64,000 nt of DNA from Mixophyes australis (lineage: Eukaryota; Chordata; Amphibia; Anura; Limnodynastidae). The stretch is from positions 7,616,434-7,680,433 of the forward strand of contig JAVHZZ010000008.1 in NCBI GenBank assembly GCA_036250195.1, in the 5' to 3' direction. The position numbers and the translations under genes were made by a program. The notes below the pieces were generated by a model. The model was not told where the DNA came from. It ran no database searches and saw only the letters and a list, made by a program, of their open reading frames with translations. Below, piece by piece: positions 39,001 to 45,992 of the stretch (position 1 is its first letter; every line of letters begins with the position of its first letter).

Positions 39001-41285
39001 CACAACTCCATCCTATGTGATATAACTGGCTTTACTGTACATTACACTGTGCTGGATATAAACGTGTGACCTCGGCTTACTGTGAATGACTGGAAATGGT
39101 GTTTTCTGAATCTTTCTAGGTAATAAAGACTTTAGATCCTAAGTTGAACCCAGCCTCAGCGGAGATCATGTTACTGAGGAAGCAACTGACGGAGAAAGAC
39201 CGCAGGATCGATGTGTTGGAGGTACGTCGTTGTGCTACAAGTACTCTCTTGTACATCCTAAACCATGTCTTTGTTATATAGCAGCGGTCACTCACCAGCT
39301 GTTGTGGAACTACAAGTCCCAACATGCTCAGCCAGCCAGATTGTTTTATAAAGTGCTAATGTTCTTTGCAACACTGAAAACAGAATGTTTCAGACTAAGG
39401 GGCAAAAACAGGTGCCCCCTACATTGTGCCCGATATATTAAAGGAGTTACCAACAGTGTATTGCTGGTATGCTGTTACTGTGGGAGCCTATTACCAAGTA
39501 TCATCATCACCATTTATTTATATAGCGCCACTAATTCCGCAGCGCTGTACAGAGAACTCACATCAGTCCCTGCCCCATTGGAGCTTACAGTCTAAATTCC
39601 CTAACATACACACAGACAGAGAGAGACTAAGGGCAATTTTGATAGCAGCCAATTAACCTACCAGTATGTTTTTGGAGTGTGGGAGGAAACCGGAGCACTC
39701 GGAGGAAACCCACGCAAACAAGGGGAGAACATACAAACTCCACACAGATAAGGCCATGGTTAGGAATTGAACTCATGACTCCAGTGCTGTGAGGCAGAAG
39801 AGCTAACCACTGAGCCACCGTGTTGCCCTAAATCTTACATTTACAATGTATTTACCCGCTGCGTGTAGACTGTAATGTTGGAGTCTCCACAGACATTATT
39901 TAAATTTCTTTTTCTCAGACAAGTGATTTTCTTTTCTCCTGCAGAAGGAATGTCAGCAGGCCAAGCTGCGCGAGTACGAGGAGAAGCTGATAGTGACTGC
40001 GTGGTATAACAAGGTAGGTCCCAGGGACTGGCTCTCCAGTACCCCTCAGAGAACGGTTTATTAAGTGGCGGGAGTTCTCCAGCTGCCTCTCGTCTGTACA
40101 TCGTTTATGTAAAGAGTATTAGGCAGCTTCTAAGTCGTGAAATCCAGTCCTGCGTCCGGCCACCACCCAGTTACTTCCAGTTATAGCCGTTTGGTTCCCA
40201 GACTGTGATAATGTCAGACGCGTATCACAGTGTGCACGAGACCTGACCGCGCTCAGCACAGCAATATGGGGGATTATTATTTCACACTCACATTTATCTA
40301 TAGGCCGCAGGTTTATAAGATGGGGGAATTTACCAGTGTAAACCTGCTGATATGCAGCACTCAGTCAGTGTATGATGACCGGTGACCTGTGCTCCCACCA
40401 GATCCCCCCACGTGCCATTAACAATCCAGGACTGGTCTGTGGGGCGACATCGTGAACAATATTTATTATAGTTTTTGTTTCTGATTTTTCCTTTTAATAT
40501 TTAACATTTATATGATAAAACGCCAACTTTATTATGAAGTGACTAAATAATGTAGCAAACGTGCCGTGAAACCATTCCAGACATTAGTGCTTCGTAAATG
40601 ACCTTAGTACAACAAACAGCGCAGACGCACTGCACAATCCTCCCGCCGTGTGACAGACATTACTATAAGTGATCCAGAGCGCATCCGTGCCGGAGCAGAA
40701 GTCTGCACACCATCTAGATGCAGATATGAGGACAAAAGCTTCGTAAATGAGATCCCCCACCCCCCCCTGCTCCTGCTTTAATTTTTAGAAACAGCGATGA
40801 TTAAAATTTAAATTTATCAGACCTAAGAAGGAAAAATGAAGGTTTTCCTCATAGCAACCAATCAGATTCTAGTTATCATATATCTAGTACATTCTAGAAA
40901 ATGAGAGCTAGAATCTGATTGGCTGCTATGGGCAACACCTCCACATTTTCTTTTTTGGAAGGTTTAGTAATCTACCCCTTGAAAAATACATGAAGCCTTT
41001 TGCTGTTTTGTGTGTGTGTATAATGGCAGTGGTTACAACGGAGCATTCATCTCCACACCCTAATCTCCACGTATGTGCATGTACAGTGGAAACTGTATTG
41101 AGAGGATTTTGGTTTTGCAGAGCCTTGAGCACCAGAAACTGGCCATGGAGTCTCGCTTGGCCGGACGAGGAGGACGGGATCCTGGGGCCGGTTCCTCAGG
41201 AAGATCCTTCCTGGCCCAGCAGCGCCACGTGACCAACGCCAAGAGGAACATCGCCGTCACCGTGCATTCCGCCTCTCCCAATTAG
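3185..41285 (+). CDS. HOOK1: HOOK1, Hook microtubule-tethering protein 1 (whole gene, 22 coding exons)
   Basis: Joining 22 exons at GT/AG sites gives 2154 coding bases and 717 residues plus stop, close to the 728 of human HOOK1. The exons are 3185-3229, 17800-17885, 18130-18202, 20611-20661, 21891-22023, 22601-22668, 25286-25348, 27062-27145, 30953-31110, 31190-31330, 32486-32687, 33686-33796, 34461-34548, 34736-34796, 35658-35798, 37346-37439, 38275-38309, 38394-38476, 38595-38695, 39120-39221, 39945-40013 and 41121-41285. Residues 1-152 form the Hook (CH-like) domain that binds dynein light intermediate chain; about 170-645 is coiled coil that binds dynein-dynactin; the C-terminal part carries the AWYN motif in the region that binds FTS/FHIP. 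HOOK1 is an activating adaptor moving early endosomes along microtubules and is needed for the spermatid manchette. The stretch VIKTLDPKLNPASAEIML (residues 607-624) matches HOOK1, not HOOK2 or HOOK3. One oddity is Arg65 where family members have Trp (GDNWR). Confidence 0.96.
3252..3259 (+). promoter_or_regulatory. Palindromic CRE (TGACGTCA) at the start of HOOK1 intron 1
   Basis: A perfect TGACGTCA lies 23 bases after the exon 1 donor. CREB/ATF sites often work just downstream of the start site. Binding is inferred, not shown. Confidence 0.5.
3514..3574 (+). mobile_element. Partial hAT-like repeat (CTACAAGTCCCAGCA motif)
   Basis: Carries GGAACTACAAGTCCCAGCAC like the MITEs at 31364 and 45883. 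Similar fragments are at 15185-15215, 39283-39335, 42710-42760 and 43465-43510. Confidence 0.45.
3581..4002 (+). mobile_element. MITE, PIF/Harbinger-like, copy A
   Basis: A 422-bp element with inverted ends AGCTGGGTACACACTACA / TGTAGTGTGTACCCAGCT, flanked by TAA at 3578-3580 and 4003-4005. The 3-bp TWA target duplication points to PIF/Harbinger. No transposase frame. It is about 95% identical by eye to 18279-18699, which is in the opposite orientation. Confidence 0.8.
4311..4464 (+). mobile_element. SINE-like 3' tail
   Basis: Ends GGCGCTATATAAATAAATGT followed by TGATGATGAT, preceded by TAAAGCGCTACGGAATTTGC. The same tail closes the copy at 35261-35599. Confidence 0.6.
4519..4631. mobile_element. 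Palindromic MITE with TTAA duplication (Kolobok/T2- or piggyBac-like)
   Basis: 113 bp; ends GGTATATTTACTAAACTG / CAGTTTAGTAAATATACC, flanked by TTAA at 4515-4518 and 4632-4635. The inside carries the AATCTGATTGGTTG and CATCTCCACTTTTTC motifs shared by at least seven other copies here. Confidence 0.75.
6985..7377. mobile_element. MITE, PIF/Harbinger-like, copy C, nested in a Tc1 fossil
   Basis: Ends AGTTGGGTACACACTACAG / CTGTAGTGTGTGCCAAGCT with TAA on the left and TTA on the right. The inside differs from copies A and B, so it is another subfamily. It interrupts the Tc1 remnant. Confidence 0.65.
7657..7788. mobile_element. Palindromic MITE of the TTTACTAAACTG family
   Basis: Starts GGGGGTATATTTACTAAACT, with an AACCAATCATATTCTAGCT arm and a matching ATCTAATTGGTTGCTATAGG arm. 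It is inserted in the Tc1 fossil. Confidence 0.6.
9485..10600 (-). pseudogene. L1-like LINE ORF2 fragment (dead)
   Basis: On the minus strand 10570-10380 reads KLKFAPKKIKYLGIYITQRY and, after an in-frame TGA at about 10449, LISWIGHINTIKINILPG. This is the KYLGI...SWLGRINxxKMNILPRLLY motif of L1/Tx1 reverse transcriptase C-termini. Farther along, frames are broken. The element is truncated at its 5' end. It splits a palindromic repeat (TTTACTAAAGGGTGG near 9101; TAGTAAATCTAGCCC near 10666). Confidence 0.65.
11820..13037 (+). repeat. Polypyrimidine tract of 1.2 kb: (CT)n, (CTTT)n, (CCCTCT)n
   Basis: Nearly pure C and T on the plus strand from 11820 to 13037, with only scattered purines before 12180. 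The first third has CT and CTTT units, the middle CCCTCT units of 6-8 bases, and the end regular CTCTCTCCCC and CTCTCTCTCC units. It lies in HOOK1 intron 1 on the sense strand. The long frames in it on both strands are an effect of the repeat. Confidence 0.95.
13740..13815. repeat. Fragment of the GGGAGTCTCCTGG element family
   Basis: Reads CTCTCGGGATCCTAGGGGGT and then CCAGACATTCCAGGAGAGTA, a diverged piece of the family seen at 1930-2236. Confidence 0.45.
15904..16168. mobile_element. Element with ATACTTGTC / GACAAGTAT ends
   Basis: Begins ATACTTGTCCGTGAGACTCC and ends GGTTGACAAGTAT. The inside has GGGTAGGTCTCCCAGACC and CACGTCATTTTGGCCCC. Same family as 1930-2236 and 16325-16640. Confidence 0.6.
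16325..16640. mobile_element. Element with TTGCCAACACTCC / AGTTGGTAAGTATG ends
   Basis: Contains CTTGTCCGGGAGACTCC and CGCGTCATTTTGGCCC as in 15904-16168, ending CATCAAAAAGTTGGTAAGT. Probably a related non-autonomous element. Confidence 0.5.
17289..17418. mobile_element. Palindromic MITE near the end of HOOK1 intron 1
   Basis: Arms ACAGGTAACTGTG / CACAGTTACCTGT with GTTGTCCATAGCAACCAA and its complement inside. Related to the TCTGATTGGTTGCTA family. Confidence 0.55.
17800..17885 (+). CDS. HOOK1: HOOK1 exon 2, residues 16-44 (Hook domain)
   Basis: The acceptor is TTGCGACAG and the donor AT|GTAAGC. It encodes LQTFNTSSPC and GVTMAQILHQ, closely matching human HOOK1 (LQTFNTASPC, GVAMAQVLHQ). 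Codon 44 (Ile) is split 2+1 with the next exon. Confidence 0.95.
18130..18202 (+). CDS. HOOK1: HOOK1 exon 3, residues 44-68 (Hook domain)
   Basis: Encodes DGSWFDESWLVRIKEDVGDN followed by RRIK. The residue after GDN is Arg (CGA), where Hook1, 2 and 3 of mammals have Trp. Acceptor TCCGTAG, donor AAG|GTATTT. Confidence 0.94.
18279..18699 (-). mobile_element. MITE, PIF/Harbinger-like, copy B (inverted relative to copy A)
   Basis: 421 bp, flanked by TAA at 18276-18278 and 18700-18702. It is the reverse complement of copy A at 3581-4002 with about 20 differences. It lies in HOOK1 intron 3, 76 bases after the exon 3 donor. Confidence 0.8.
18896..19318. mobile_element. MITE related to the TACACACTA family, copy D
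   Basis: Ends GGCTGAGTACACACTGCAGG / TGTTGTGTGTACTCAGCC. The inner sequence resembles copy C (GATCAGGACTGTCGGTCATTGG). It sits 196 bases after copy B. Confidence 0.6.
19742..19925. mobile_element. Palindromic MITE of the TTTACTAAA family
   Basis: Arms GTAGATTTACTAAATCTT / AAGATTTAGTAAATCTAAC, with GGAAAAGTGGAGGTGTTGCC and its complement inside. In HOOK1 intron 3. Confidence 0.7.
20130..20318. mobile_element. Long near-perfect palindromic MITE
   Basis: Arms start CCGGGGGGTAAATGTATC and end GATACATTTACCCCCCGG. The arms also pair through AGCTGAGAGTTTTCCGG and ATCAGATTCTAGCT. A transcript would fold into a hairpin of about 80 bp. In HOOK1 intron 3. Confidence 0.75.
20611..20661 (+). CDS. HOOK1: HOOK1 exon 4, residues 69-85
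   Basis: Encodes INNLKKILQGIVDYYRE, like the human VKKVLQGIMSYYHE. Acceptor TTGCTTAG, donor GAG|GTAAGA, phase 0 at both ends. Confidence 0.93.
21891..22023 (+). CDS. HOOK1: HOOK1 exon 5, residues 86-130
   Basis: Encodes VLFQHIEEYLLPDL and then GRLLQLILGCAINCDKKQ, the conserved core of the Hook domain. The donor CAAG|GTACAG splits the Glu130 codon 1+2. Confidence 0.94.
22601..22668 (+). CDS. HOOK1: HOOK1 exon 6, residues 130-152
   Basis: Encodes HIQTIMTLEESVQHVVMTAI, almost invariant in the family; this helix is part of the dynein light-intermediate-chain binding surface. Acceptor CTTACAG, donor GAG|GTAAGG. Confidence 0.95.
24687..24873. mobile_element. hAT-like MITE (CAGTGTTTCCCAA ends)
   Basis: Ends CAGTGTTTCCCAATCCAG / CTGGATTTGGGAAACACTA with TCCTCAG/CTGAGGA inside. 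The flanking 8-mers (CTCTGAGT, CTCTAAAA) match only partly. In HOOK1 intron 6. Confidence 0.6.
25286..25348 (+). CDS. HOOK1: HOOK1 exon 7, residues 153-173
   Basis: Encodes LMSKDSIDSPTIESPGDLEH plus Q, the linker between Hook domain and coiled coil. Acceptor TCTTCTAG, donor CAG|GTAATG, phase 0. Confidence 0.92.
26956..27003 (+). repeat. (TA)n(TG)n microsatellite
   Basis: TGTATATATATATATATATA runs into a TGTGTG stretch, 58 bases before HOOK1 exon 8. Confidence 0.9.
27062..27145 (+). CDS. HOOK1: HOOK1 exon 8, residues 174-201 (coiled coil)
   Basis: Encodes MKRTLELLHEAVAEKEELKQ and then RCQELDLQ, the start of the first coiled coil. It lies 58 bases after a TA/TG microsatellite. Acceptor TATTTCAG, donor CAG|GTGAGG. 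Confidence 0.93.
27583..28062. repeat. 66-bp tandem repeat, about 7 copies (HOOK1 intron 8)
   Basis: Units carry CCTGAGATCCCCACCAGATC, TCTGCTGATCCTGAACTGAT and TACAGGCC. The period of 66 is a multiple of three, so the minus strand shows a false repeated frame of 22 residues. Confidence 0.85.
30953..31110 (+). CDS. HOOK1: HOOK1 exon 9, residues 202-254 (coiled coil)
   Basis: Encodes VAGLQEERNGLLAESEVQNE and later MVTKKYFQIQLEQIQEENYR, equivalent to VAKKYFHAQLQLEQLQEENF of human HOOK1, two residues shorter in the YF-Q-QLEQ part. Donor AG|GTACCG, phase 2. Confidence 0.93.
31190..31330 (+). CDS. HOOK1: HOOK1 exon 10, residues 254-301 (coiled coil)
   Basis: Encodes LEAAKDDYRVHCEELERQLI and LKDEIDVLR, near identical to human HOOK1. 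It is separated from exon 9 by a 79-base intron. A hAT MITE starts 33 bases after its donor. Confidence 0.95.
31364..31510. mobile_element. hAT-like MITE with perfect 8-bp target duplication
   Basis: 147 bp; ends CAGTGTTGGCTAAC / GTTAGCCAACACTG, flanked by GCTTATAG at 31356-31363 and 31511-31518. The arms also carry AACTACAAGTCCCAGCAT. In HOOK1 intron 10, 33 bases after exon 10. The intact duplication suggests a fairly recent insertion. Confidence 0.85.
32486..32687 (+). CDS. HOOK1: HOOK1 exon 11, residues 301-368 (coiled coil)
   Basis: Encodes ATADKATKLESSMETYRKKL through KKANAARAQLETYKRQ. This is the longest coding exon. Acceptor CCTTGTAG, donor CAG|GTAGGC. Confidence 0.95.
32758..32952. 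mobile_element. Palindromic MITE in HOOK1 intron 11
   Basis: Same family as 20130-20318: AGAGGGTAAAGTTATGAAGC at one end, GCTTGATACATTTACCCTCC at the other, AACCAATCAGACTC / TAGAATCTGATTGGTTGCT inside. More diverged. Confidence 0.65.
33686..33796 (+). CDS. HOOK1: HOOK1 exon 12, residues 369-405 (coiled coil)
   Basis: Encodes VQDLHSKLSMETKRADTLAY through DALMKEKE, matching the human VQDLHVKLSSESKRADTLAF. Phase 0 at both ends. Confidence 0.94.
34461..34548 (+). CDS. HOOK1: HOOK1 exon 13, residues 406-435
   Basis: Encodes RLISQRDTLKETNEELRCSL and VQQDHLNQS. Acceptor TTTGTAG, donor TCTG|GTAAGA, phase 1. Confidence 0.94.
34736..34796 (+). CDS. HOOK1: HOOK1 exon 14, residues 435-455
   Basis: Encodes DSGIKSQDNLAAELLPVEY, like the human NLAAEIMPVEY. 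Acceptor TATTTAG, donor CG|GTGAGT. The codon for Arg455 is split. Confidence 0.93.
35261..35599 (+). mobile_element. tRNA-derived SINE-like element, full-length copy
   Basis: The head GCAGCACGGTGGCTCAGTGG is followed by a B-box-like GAGTTCAATTCC, a central GGTTTCCTCCCACACTCCAA core, and the tail GGCGCTATATAAATAGATGG with GATGATGAT. The head has tRNA-like A and B boxes. In HOOK1 intron 14, 58 bases before exon 15. Confidence 0.75.
35658..35798 (+). CDS. HOOK1: HOOK1 exon 15, residues 455-502
   Basis: Encodes EMFIRLQHENKMLRVQQEGS and EEKQRKMSELETENR, matching human VFIRLQHENKMLRLQQEGS. It begins 58 bases after a SINE-like copy. Donor CG|GTAAGT. Confidence 0.95.
37346..37439 (+). CDS. HOOK1: HOOK1 exon 16, residues 502-533
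   Basis: Encodes LNLGRVEELQLQIGDLQKTL and QNEGAEAEEAG. Acceptor TGAACAG, donor GGA|GTGAGT, phase 0. Confidence 0.92.
37626..37811. repeat. 21-bp tandem repeat, about 9 copies (HOOK1 intron 16)
   Basis: Units alternate between TTGCGGCTTACTGACATTGA and TTGCAGCTTATGGACATTGA, some with an extra T. Confidence 0.9.
38275..38309 (+). CDS. HOOK1: HOOK1 exon 17, residues 534-545 (35-base micro-exon)
   Basis: Encodes SNTLKIQIAAQ and the first two bases of Met545. It is needed to keep the frame between exons 16 and 18. Acceptor TTCTCTAG, donor AT|GTAAGT. It corresponds to SSKLKQKLEAHM in human. Confidence 0.88.
38394..38476 (+). CDS. HOOK1: HOOK1 exon 18, residues 545-573
   Basis: Encodes EKLKEVNEALETKKEQLDDM and KPDADQS. 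The intron before it is only 84 bases. Donor AGTG|GTGAGT, phase 1. Confidence 0.92.
38595..38695 (+). CDS. HOOK1: HOOK1 exon 19, residues 573-606
   Basis: Encodes AQKIESLEAALRKKDDDMKA and MEDRYKVYLEKARN. Acceptor AATATAG, donor AAT|GTGAGT. Confidence 0.95.
39120..39221 (+). CDS. HOOK1: HOOK1 exon 20, residues 607-640
   Basis: Encodes VIKTLDPKLNPASAEIMLLR and KQLTEKDRRIDVLE. This segment is almost identical to human HOOK1 and decides the paralogue. Donor GAG|GTACGT. Confidence 0.96.
39500..39828 (-). mobile_element. tRNA-derived SINE-like element, second copy
   Basis: The reverse complement of 35261-35599 over its whole length, from the TCATCATCACCATTTATTTA tail to the CACTGAGCCACCGTGTTGCC head. 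In HOOK1 intron 20. Confidence 0.75.
39945..40013 (+). CDS. HOOK1: HOOK1 exon 21, residues 641-663 (C-terminal domain)
   Basis: Encodes KECQQAKLREYEEKLIVTAW and YNK. The EEKLIVxAWYN motif lies in the conserved C-terminal region that binds FTS (AKTIP). Acceptor CCTGCAG, donor AAG|GTAGGT. Confidence 0.95.
40803..40980. mobile_element. Palindromic MITE in HOOK1 intron 21
   Basis: Inner arms AACCAATCAGATTCTAGTT / TAGAATCTGATTGGCTGCT around an ATCTAGTACATTCTAGAAAA centre; right end TTTGGAAGGTTTAGTAATC. Confidence 0.6.
41121..41285 (+). CDS. HOOK1: HOOK1 exon 22, residues 664-717 and stop
   Basis: Encodes SLEHQKLAMESRL, a Gly/Arg-rich stretch, then RSFLAQQRHVTNAKRNIAVT and SASPN, followed by TAG at 41283-41285. 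Human HOOK1 has SFLAQQRHITNTRRN at the same place. Confidence 0.95.
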   Translation, partial: SLEHQKLAMESRLAGRGGRDPGAGSSGRSFLAQQRHVTNAKRNIAVTVHSASPN

Positions 41286-42190
41286 AGCGCAGAGGACACG
41301 TACTCACTGAAGTGCACTTACAAGTATTTTACAAAACCCAGGTAGTATAATGAAAGAGAAGGCGATGCCGGTCATCGGCTCGTGTCTCCCCCTAGTGGCC
41401 ATTTTGTCACGAAATACACTAGACATGTACAACCCAGGGACTAAATCAAAGTCCATGTTTGTTTGTTTGTCTTATTTTGTTCTGTTCTTCAGAGGATTTC
41501 TTAAAAACAGTATATATATATATATTTATGTCTTAATATGTTTTGTATATAAGGATACTGAGAGAATGTATTTTAACTCTACTCGTCACTAGTTTTAGAA
41601 GATATTTTAATGAGTACCTGTCGCCTACGCACCGTGCTGGGTCACTGGGAGCTGGTGACATCACTTCCGTGATGTCACTGCTTCCTAGTAATCTGATAGG
41701 CTGCATTTCCCAAACATTGGTTCAGCGATGATAATGGCCGCCTCCGCCGTCTGTAGGTGACAGGTACGTTCCACTTGGGGAGGGATAACCGTTTTAACAA
41801 ATATATTTGTAATTTTTAACATTTTAATGATTAAAGTCAGCAATATACATATATATAGGTATCTGTTGAAGCAAATCATCACGAGAATACGAGAGACTAT
41901 TGTACGGATATATTTTGCATACTACAAGTATTGATTACCGGAGGCAGTCCTTTCAATACACAAAGTATCTCTAGAATTGTATTTTTGAATACCTTGTGTT
42001 AAAACTGAATGTGATTTTAAATGTAATTTATTACATAGGGAAAAAAAAGAAAATGGTTATATTTAATTTTTATATGATGAACGTCCTCTTCCATAAGCTT
42101 GATGATTTCTCCCTAGTAATTTAAGTGAGAAAGTCCTTGGTTTAATCAGCAAGGAGAGGAACTTTAAATAAAAATGCCATTAAATGTTTG
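41286..42190 (+). other. HOOK1: HOOK1 3' UTR
   Basis: No further splice-linked coding sequence follows the stop. An AATAAA is at 42167-42172 and an ATTAAA near 41830; either could end the message. A short TA microsatellite lies at about 41511-41525. The exact cleavage site is not known. Confidence 0.5.
42167..42172 (+). terminator. HOOK1: Candidate HOOK1 polyadenylation signal AATAAA
   Basis: First canonical AATAAA after the stop codon, about 880 bases downstream, followed by a GT-rich stretch (AATGTTTGTTATGG). Other AATAAA motifs occur farther on. Confidence 0.45.
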
Positions 42191-42499
42191 TTATGGCCAC
42201 TAGGTGGCACTGTTGCATTAAGTCCTATGTGTTTAGCTCATCCCACTCATATTAATGGGAGTCTGTCTGCTGCTGCCTGTATCCATTCTGATCCACTGAC
42301 ATTTGCTGTGTTGTATCCAGCGTATGTTACACTCTCGCTGTATATTGTGCCTGTGTGACGTCTGTTGTGTGTACACATAGCTATTAATGATTAAGTTAAA
42401 ATATATTAAAGCAATACACGCCAACTCGTGATAGGTAGGAGCCTCTCTTTGATCGTTCTATAGTTTATGATTTAATGTAGGTGGCAGGCGCCATTTCAC

Positions 42500-44100
42500 A
42501 GGTCTCTGTTTATAAGAGCAGCCATTTTCCTGGAGACCAAGATCCTATTCTACTGAGCCCAGTACGGAGACAGAAATTTGTGAAGCTTAGTTCGGTGCCT
42601 CGTAAATAGAATATTTACTACGGTAATAAGTAAAGAGAAGAGACCTAATGAAAAAAACAATACAGCATAAAACGACAGACCTATGAATTGTAAATCAGAG
42701 GATAGAAACCTGTGGCTCACCAGACTTGGAGGAACTACAAGTTTCAGGATGCCCTACCAGCCAGGTTATCTAAGCCTGCTATGGACAATGTCTCGGCCAC
42801 TGAGCTGCTGTAATGTGATAAGATGATATAAAATCTGTGTTATGGTTTCATTCATAACCTTGGGGTACAAAGTGTTTTTCATACGTATTTTTCACTAAGA
42901 TGAACGATGGAAAGTAAAAAGTATAATAATATTATTGTCACTTGGTCCCCTTCTTGTTATGTGCAGTATAAAAACATTACAGCTATTTCAAGTGTGATGT
43001 TGTCTTGTCTCATCTATTAATTAACATGTAGCTGAGTTTGTAATTGCTGATGAAGTATTAATATCATCATCACCATCTATTTATATAGCGCCGCTGATTC
43101 CGCAGCGCTGTACAGAGAACTCATTCACATCAGTCCCTGCCTCATTGGAGCTTACAGTAATATCACATTTATACAGAACCTTTATAAATAAAACCTCTTT
43201 ATATTACACAGTTGGTAACAATATTCAGTTTATCCTCGCAGCCCTCAAACGCACAATATTTTATTACTAATATTTTTATAGCGATAGAGTTCAGTTGGGT
43301 CATATGTAACATTTTTATCGGTACTAAATTGAATATTTTTGTACACTGAAATGATTCATCTTTATAAAGAAGCCCCAGGGGTAGAACGGAGAGCATCAGA
43401 TGGACATTAACATTCTCCAATAATAAGTTTCTATAAGGGGCAGCCATGTATTTTAAAGGTTGTGTATAGTGACTCTCTAGCTGTGGAACTAGAAGTCCCA
43501 GCATTCTCGTATAGCCTATGATGCTACCATATGAAGCGCATTTAGCTGAAACTGACACATAAGTTTAACTCTATTTTTAAAATGAAGTTTGGTAGCTGAT
43601 TTTATAGTAAATCGTTAATTTGGGAGAAGTTCTTTAGCAGTTACAAGCCCCAGTTATTCTTCAACATTATATAAATCTATATTATGGTCTTCCATCATAA
43701 ATGCAGATTTCCTTGTTGGGATAAATAAATGTACCTGAAATTCTCTGTAAAAGACTATTTGAATGATGCTTGTACTTAGTAAAGCAAATGCTTTATTTTC
43801 CCCTTGTGCATTAGTTCCATGTAATAATGATTGGTTTCCATTCACTCAGACAAAACGTGTTTATCGTACACTATCTGTTCTAGACACAACCCCCCCCCCC
43901 CCTCCCCCACCAAAAAAACCGGACAAATTTGTGGGCAAAACATTTCTTCCTAATGCAGCAATTCTTTCTGTGATGGATGTGGAGCAAATGATTGATGATA
44001 AAAGGAGCTATAAACTCCTTTTGATGTTACTTCTACTTATCTCATGAATTACTGTATATGATATGTACAGTGGTGGCGGACTTTTTGTCCTCTCAATAGC
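42500..44100. other. Gap after HOOK1
   Basis: Contains two CTACAAGT-type hAT fragments, one SINE tail and a C-run at 43890-43905. No exon was recognised. Confidence 0.5.
43063..43159 (-). mobile_element. SINE-like 3' tail fragment
   Basis: ATCATCATCACCATCTATTT and ATAGCGCCGCTGATTCCGCA match the tail of the copies at 35261 and 39500. Confidence 0.6.
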
Positions 44101-44102
44101 CG

Positions 44103-44739
44103 TGAGAATGCAGCCTATCCGTTTACTAGGAACCAGTGACGTCACTGAGAATGCAGCCTATCCAGTCACTAGGAACCAGTGACATCACTGAGAATGCAGC
44201 CTATCCGTTCACTAGGAGCCAGTGATATCACTGAGAATGCAGCATATCCATTCACTAGGAACCAGTGACATCACTGAGAATGCAGCCTATCCATTCACTA
44301 GGAGCCAGTGACATCACTGAGAATTCAGCCTATCCATTCACTAGGAGCCAGTGACATCACTGAGAATGCAGCCTATCCATTCACTAGAAACCAGTGACAT
44401 CACTGAGAGTGCAGCCTATCCAGTCACTAGGAACCAGTGACATCACTGAGAATGCATCCTATCCGTTCACTAGAAACCAGTGACATCACTGAGAGTGCAG
44501 CCTATCCGTTCACTAGGAACCAGTGACCTCACTGAGAGTGCAGCCTATCCATTCACTAGGAGCCAGTGACATCACTGAGAATGCAGCCTATCCATTCACT
44601 AGAAACCAGTGACATCACTGAGAGTGCAGCCTATCCGTTCACTGGGAACCAGTGACATCACTGAGAATGCATCCTATCCATTCACTAGGAACCAGTGACA
44701 TCACTGAGAATGCAGCCTATCCATTCAGTAGGAAACAGA
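44103..44739. repeat. 43-bp tandem repeat, about 15 copies
   Basis: Units read GAGAATGCAGCCTATCCATT, CACTAGGAACCAGTGACATC, ACT, with point changes (AGGAGCC/AGAAACC; CCGTTC/CCAGTC). In the gap after HOOK1. Confidence 0.93.
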
Positions 44740-45882
44740 TATCTATGAGGCGCGAGGCACAGCCTTAGCAAAGTCTTGTTTCCTAGTAACATGAATGTAG
44801 GTCCAGCCCACACAATGACTGTGTCCACTACTTCTTGGCATCTAATACACTCTAAGAAATGATCCTACATGTTAGTATGTGTTGTATACAAACCAGTCAA
44901 GCTGACCTCTGATTGGTTACACTGGGGCTTAGCACAGTTATGTCATTTTAAAGTTAAGTCTTTGCATGTTTTTGTGTGTCTAATGATCATCTACATACAC
45001 TGGAAGCAGCTACTCTGTATGATGAACCAATAAATCACGCAGCTAGGAGCCTGTGACACACACCGTGCCTCGTGCCTCAGAGGAGGCTCCTACTGATAGT
45101 AATATTGGATCAAGGAGAGGTAACACTTTGTGTCCAGCCCTTTGTCTTAAATGTTATTTTACTTATTTGTGGTTTAAAATAAATAAAGTATTAATGTATT
45201 TTTACACTACGCTGAAGCTATAACGATGTTGTTTTGGGTCTGTTCATTCTCTGGAAAATATTTGCATTCACTTGAAATATAACATTTATAAAATAAGACC
45301 TGTGTGTGACTCCGTTGATGTATAATGTACCGCGATCAGCAGCATAATCCTATACAGAGCGATGCTCCACGTATGTGAAGTGTATAACTACTGGGTATAT
45401 TATAGCAGACAGCGGACGTGGGGCGATCGCAATCTGTACAATGGTTCTTGCAATGTCTGTATAATGTTACACAATGTAAAAACTCTTTAGTTACCTGAGC
45501 TGCTGCAGGTGAGAAGTTCAGGGGGGAGGGTCTGTGACAACTCCCAAGTAGGGCTCACCCAATAAGGTTGATCGTTAGACTAATTGAAGGACCCCTGGAA
45601 ATAGTTTTTTTGGTTTTGGGTAGAATTAGCCTTTAAGGACAAGCCACCCACAAATAGTACAAGCAGGGTAAAAGTCTACATAAAGACGCAGGTGAGCAAA
45701 ACCGCGGCATTGGTTTACCGAACAAGATGGCGGCATTACCGAGGAGCAGAAGGCTGCATATACAGAGGAGCGTGGAGTGAGGTCAGCACCTGCTGTTGTG
45801 GGGTCATGCTAAGTGCTAGTATTGATGTGGAGTACGATTATTGAAATAAGATGAAGCACAATTTTACTTCCATTCTCTAGGG

Positions 45883-45992
45883 CAGGTCTCCCAACCTGTG
45901 CATTGCCAGCAGATAGCCAGCCAATAGCTGGCAAGGCATGCTGGGACTTGTAGTTTCACAACACCTGGAGAGCCACAGGTTGGTCAGACCTG
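45883..45992. mobile_element. hAT-like MITE with perfect 8-bp target duplication
   Basis: 110 bp; starts CAGGTCTCCCAACCTGTG and ends CACAGGTTGGTCAGACCTG, flanked by CTCTAGGG at 45875-45882 and 45993-46000. It carries the GCATGCTGGGACTTGTAGTT motif. In the HOOK1-PSMA4 gap. Confidence 0.85.

Noticed and set aside
45720..45780. A promoter or first exon at the ACAAGATGGCGGC motif
   Set aside because: The YY1-like motif stands alone; no GC-rich block, donor or linked exon follows.
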